A program made the position numbers and the translations under genes. From Frankiales bacterium (lineage in GTDB: Bacteria; Actinomycetota; Actinomycetes; Mycobacteriales; SCTD01), in the NCBI GenBank assembly GCA_025965735.1, contig JAOPWK010000088.1, positions 1-21,763 on the forward strand: a stretch of 21,763 nucleotides of DNA. Reading direction: 5' to 3'. The notes under the pieces are model-generated. The model did not search any database and was not told the DNA's origin. It saw only the letters and a program-made list of their open reading frames with translations. Positions 21,590 through 21,763 of the stretch are shown here, in pieces. Position 1 is the stretch's first letter, and every line of letters starts with the position of its first letter.

Positions 21590-21756
21590 TACACGCGCAC
21601 CGCGGCCGAGCTCTACGTGCACGTCAACACGCTGTACCAGCGGCTCACCCGGATCAGCCAGCTGCTGGGCGAGGGATGGCGGTCCGGCGACAGCGCGCTG
21701 CAGGTGCACTCGCGCTCGAGGCGCACAGCGCTTTGCCGCCGACACCCGCGGCCTGA
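21590..21756 (+). pseudogene. PucR/CdaR-family regulator, C-terminal HTH fragment with frameshift
   Basis: The plus strand reads RYTRTAAELYVHVNTLYQRL then TRISQLLGEGWRSGDSALQV-H, and after a frame change LALEAHSALPPTPAA and a TGA at 21754-21756. This is the C-terminal HTH_30 domain of PucR/CdaR-type regulators (…TA-x-x-L-x-VHVNT-x-x-x-RLxRI…). One added C beside 21709 (GTGCAC-TCGCGC to GTGCACCTCGCGC) restores a single frame with the expected Q-V-HLAL end. All upstream domains are missing. It abuts the short-chain dehydrogenase fragment on the other strand, so neither gene was whole at the time of joining. Confidence 0.7.
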
Positions 21757-21763
21757 CGGCGCC

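Noticed and set aside
1..21763. CRISPR array, tRNA, rRNA, toxin-antitoxin pair or phage genes
   Set aside because: No regular direct repeats, no cloverleaf-like stretch and no capsid, integrase or tail motifs were seen. The nucleotidyltransferase-like protein lacks a partner, so it is not called a toxin.

Overview
The window reads as chromosomal DNA from a high-GC actinomycete (Actinomycetota). Almost every codon in the intact genes ends in G or C, GTG starts are common, genes are chained by 4-nt GTGA/ATGA stop-start overlaps, and the families present (GlxA-type AraC regulators, MMPL exporters, DUF4389, DUF4260, NarL-type histidine kinases, LuxR regulators with TPR-like helices) are typical of that phylum. 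I cannot name a genus from the sequence alone. No rRNA, tRNA, CRISPR array or replication origin was seen.

Layout. (1) 1-1780: a GlxA-like regulator bracketed by an IS21-type transposase remnant running off the left edge and the 3' end of an IS3-type transposase. (2) 1818-2654: a small putative lipoprotein and a nucleotidyltransferase-like protein, both on the minus strand. (3) 2872-4937: a self-contained drug-efflux unit made of a MarR regulator, probably leaderless and with a palindrome upstream, a 14-TM DHA2-family exporter 2 nt downstream, and a strong hairpin terminator. (4) 4985-5974: about 1 kb of decayed DNA, including a frameshifted LuxR C-terminus. (5) 5975-10471: a translationally coupled four-gene unit, MMPL/RND exporter, DUF4260 membrane protein, ABC ATPase and ABC-2 permease, followed by an MDR oxidoreductase and a DUF4389 membrane protein. 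A frameshifted DUF1272 zinc-ribbon remnant ends this plus-strand block. (6) 12666-15203 (minus): a SAM methyltransferase and a LuxR regulator with helical repeats. (7) 15291-18115 (plus): a 21-codon ORF with a strong ribosome binding site and a hairpin on its stop codon, then a multi-TM histidine kinase and its NarL-type response regulator. (8) 18132-18806 (minus): a six-TM membrane protein convergent with the two-component system. (9) 19061-21017: a broken gene with a very cysteine-rich tail, convergent with a SelO/YdiU pseudokinase AMPylase. (10) 21041-21763: a patchwork of gene ends (unknown, short-chain dehydrogenase, PucR/CdaR regulator).

How the parts work together. The dominant theme is membrane export under local control. 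MarR probably represses the MFS pump. The MMPL-DUF4260-ABC genes look co-translated and may handle one lipid-like or hydrophobic substrate. The two-component pair is the likeliest regulator of the membrane protein beside it. A second theme is decay: six separate open frames in the remnants are each restored by adding one C or G, which means either real pseudogenes or missed bases in the assembly. The most novel-looking items are the Cys-rich tail gene next to selO, the MMPL-DUF4260-ABC coupling, and the two small ORFs with strong ribosome binding sites placed just before membrane-protein genes.
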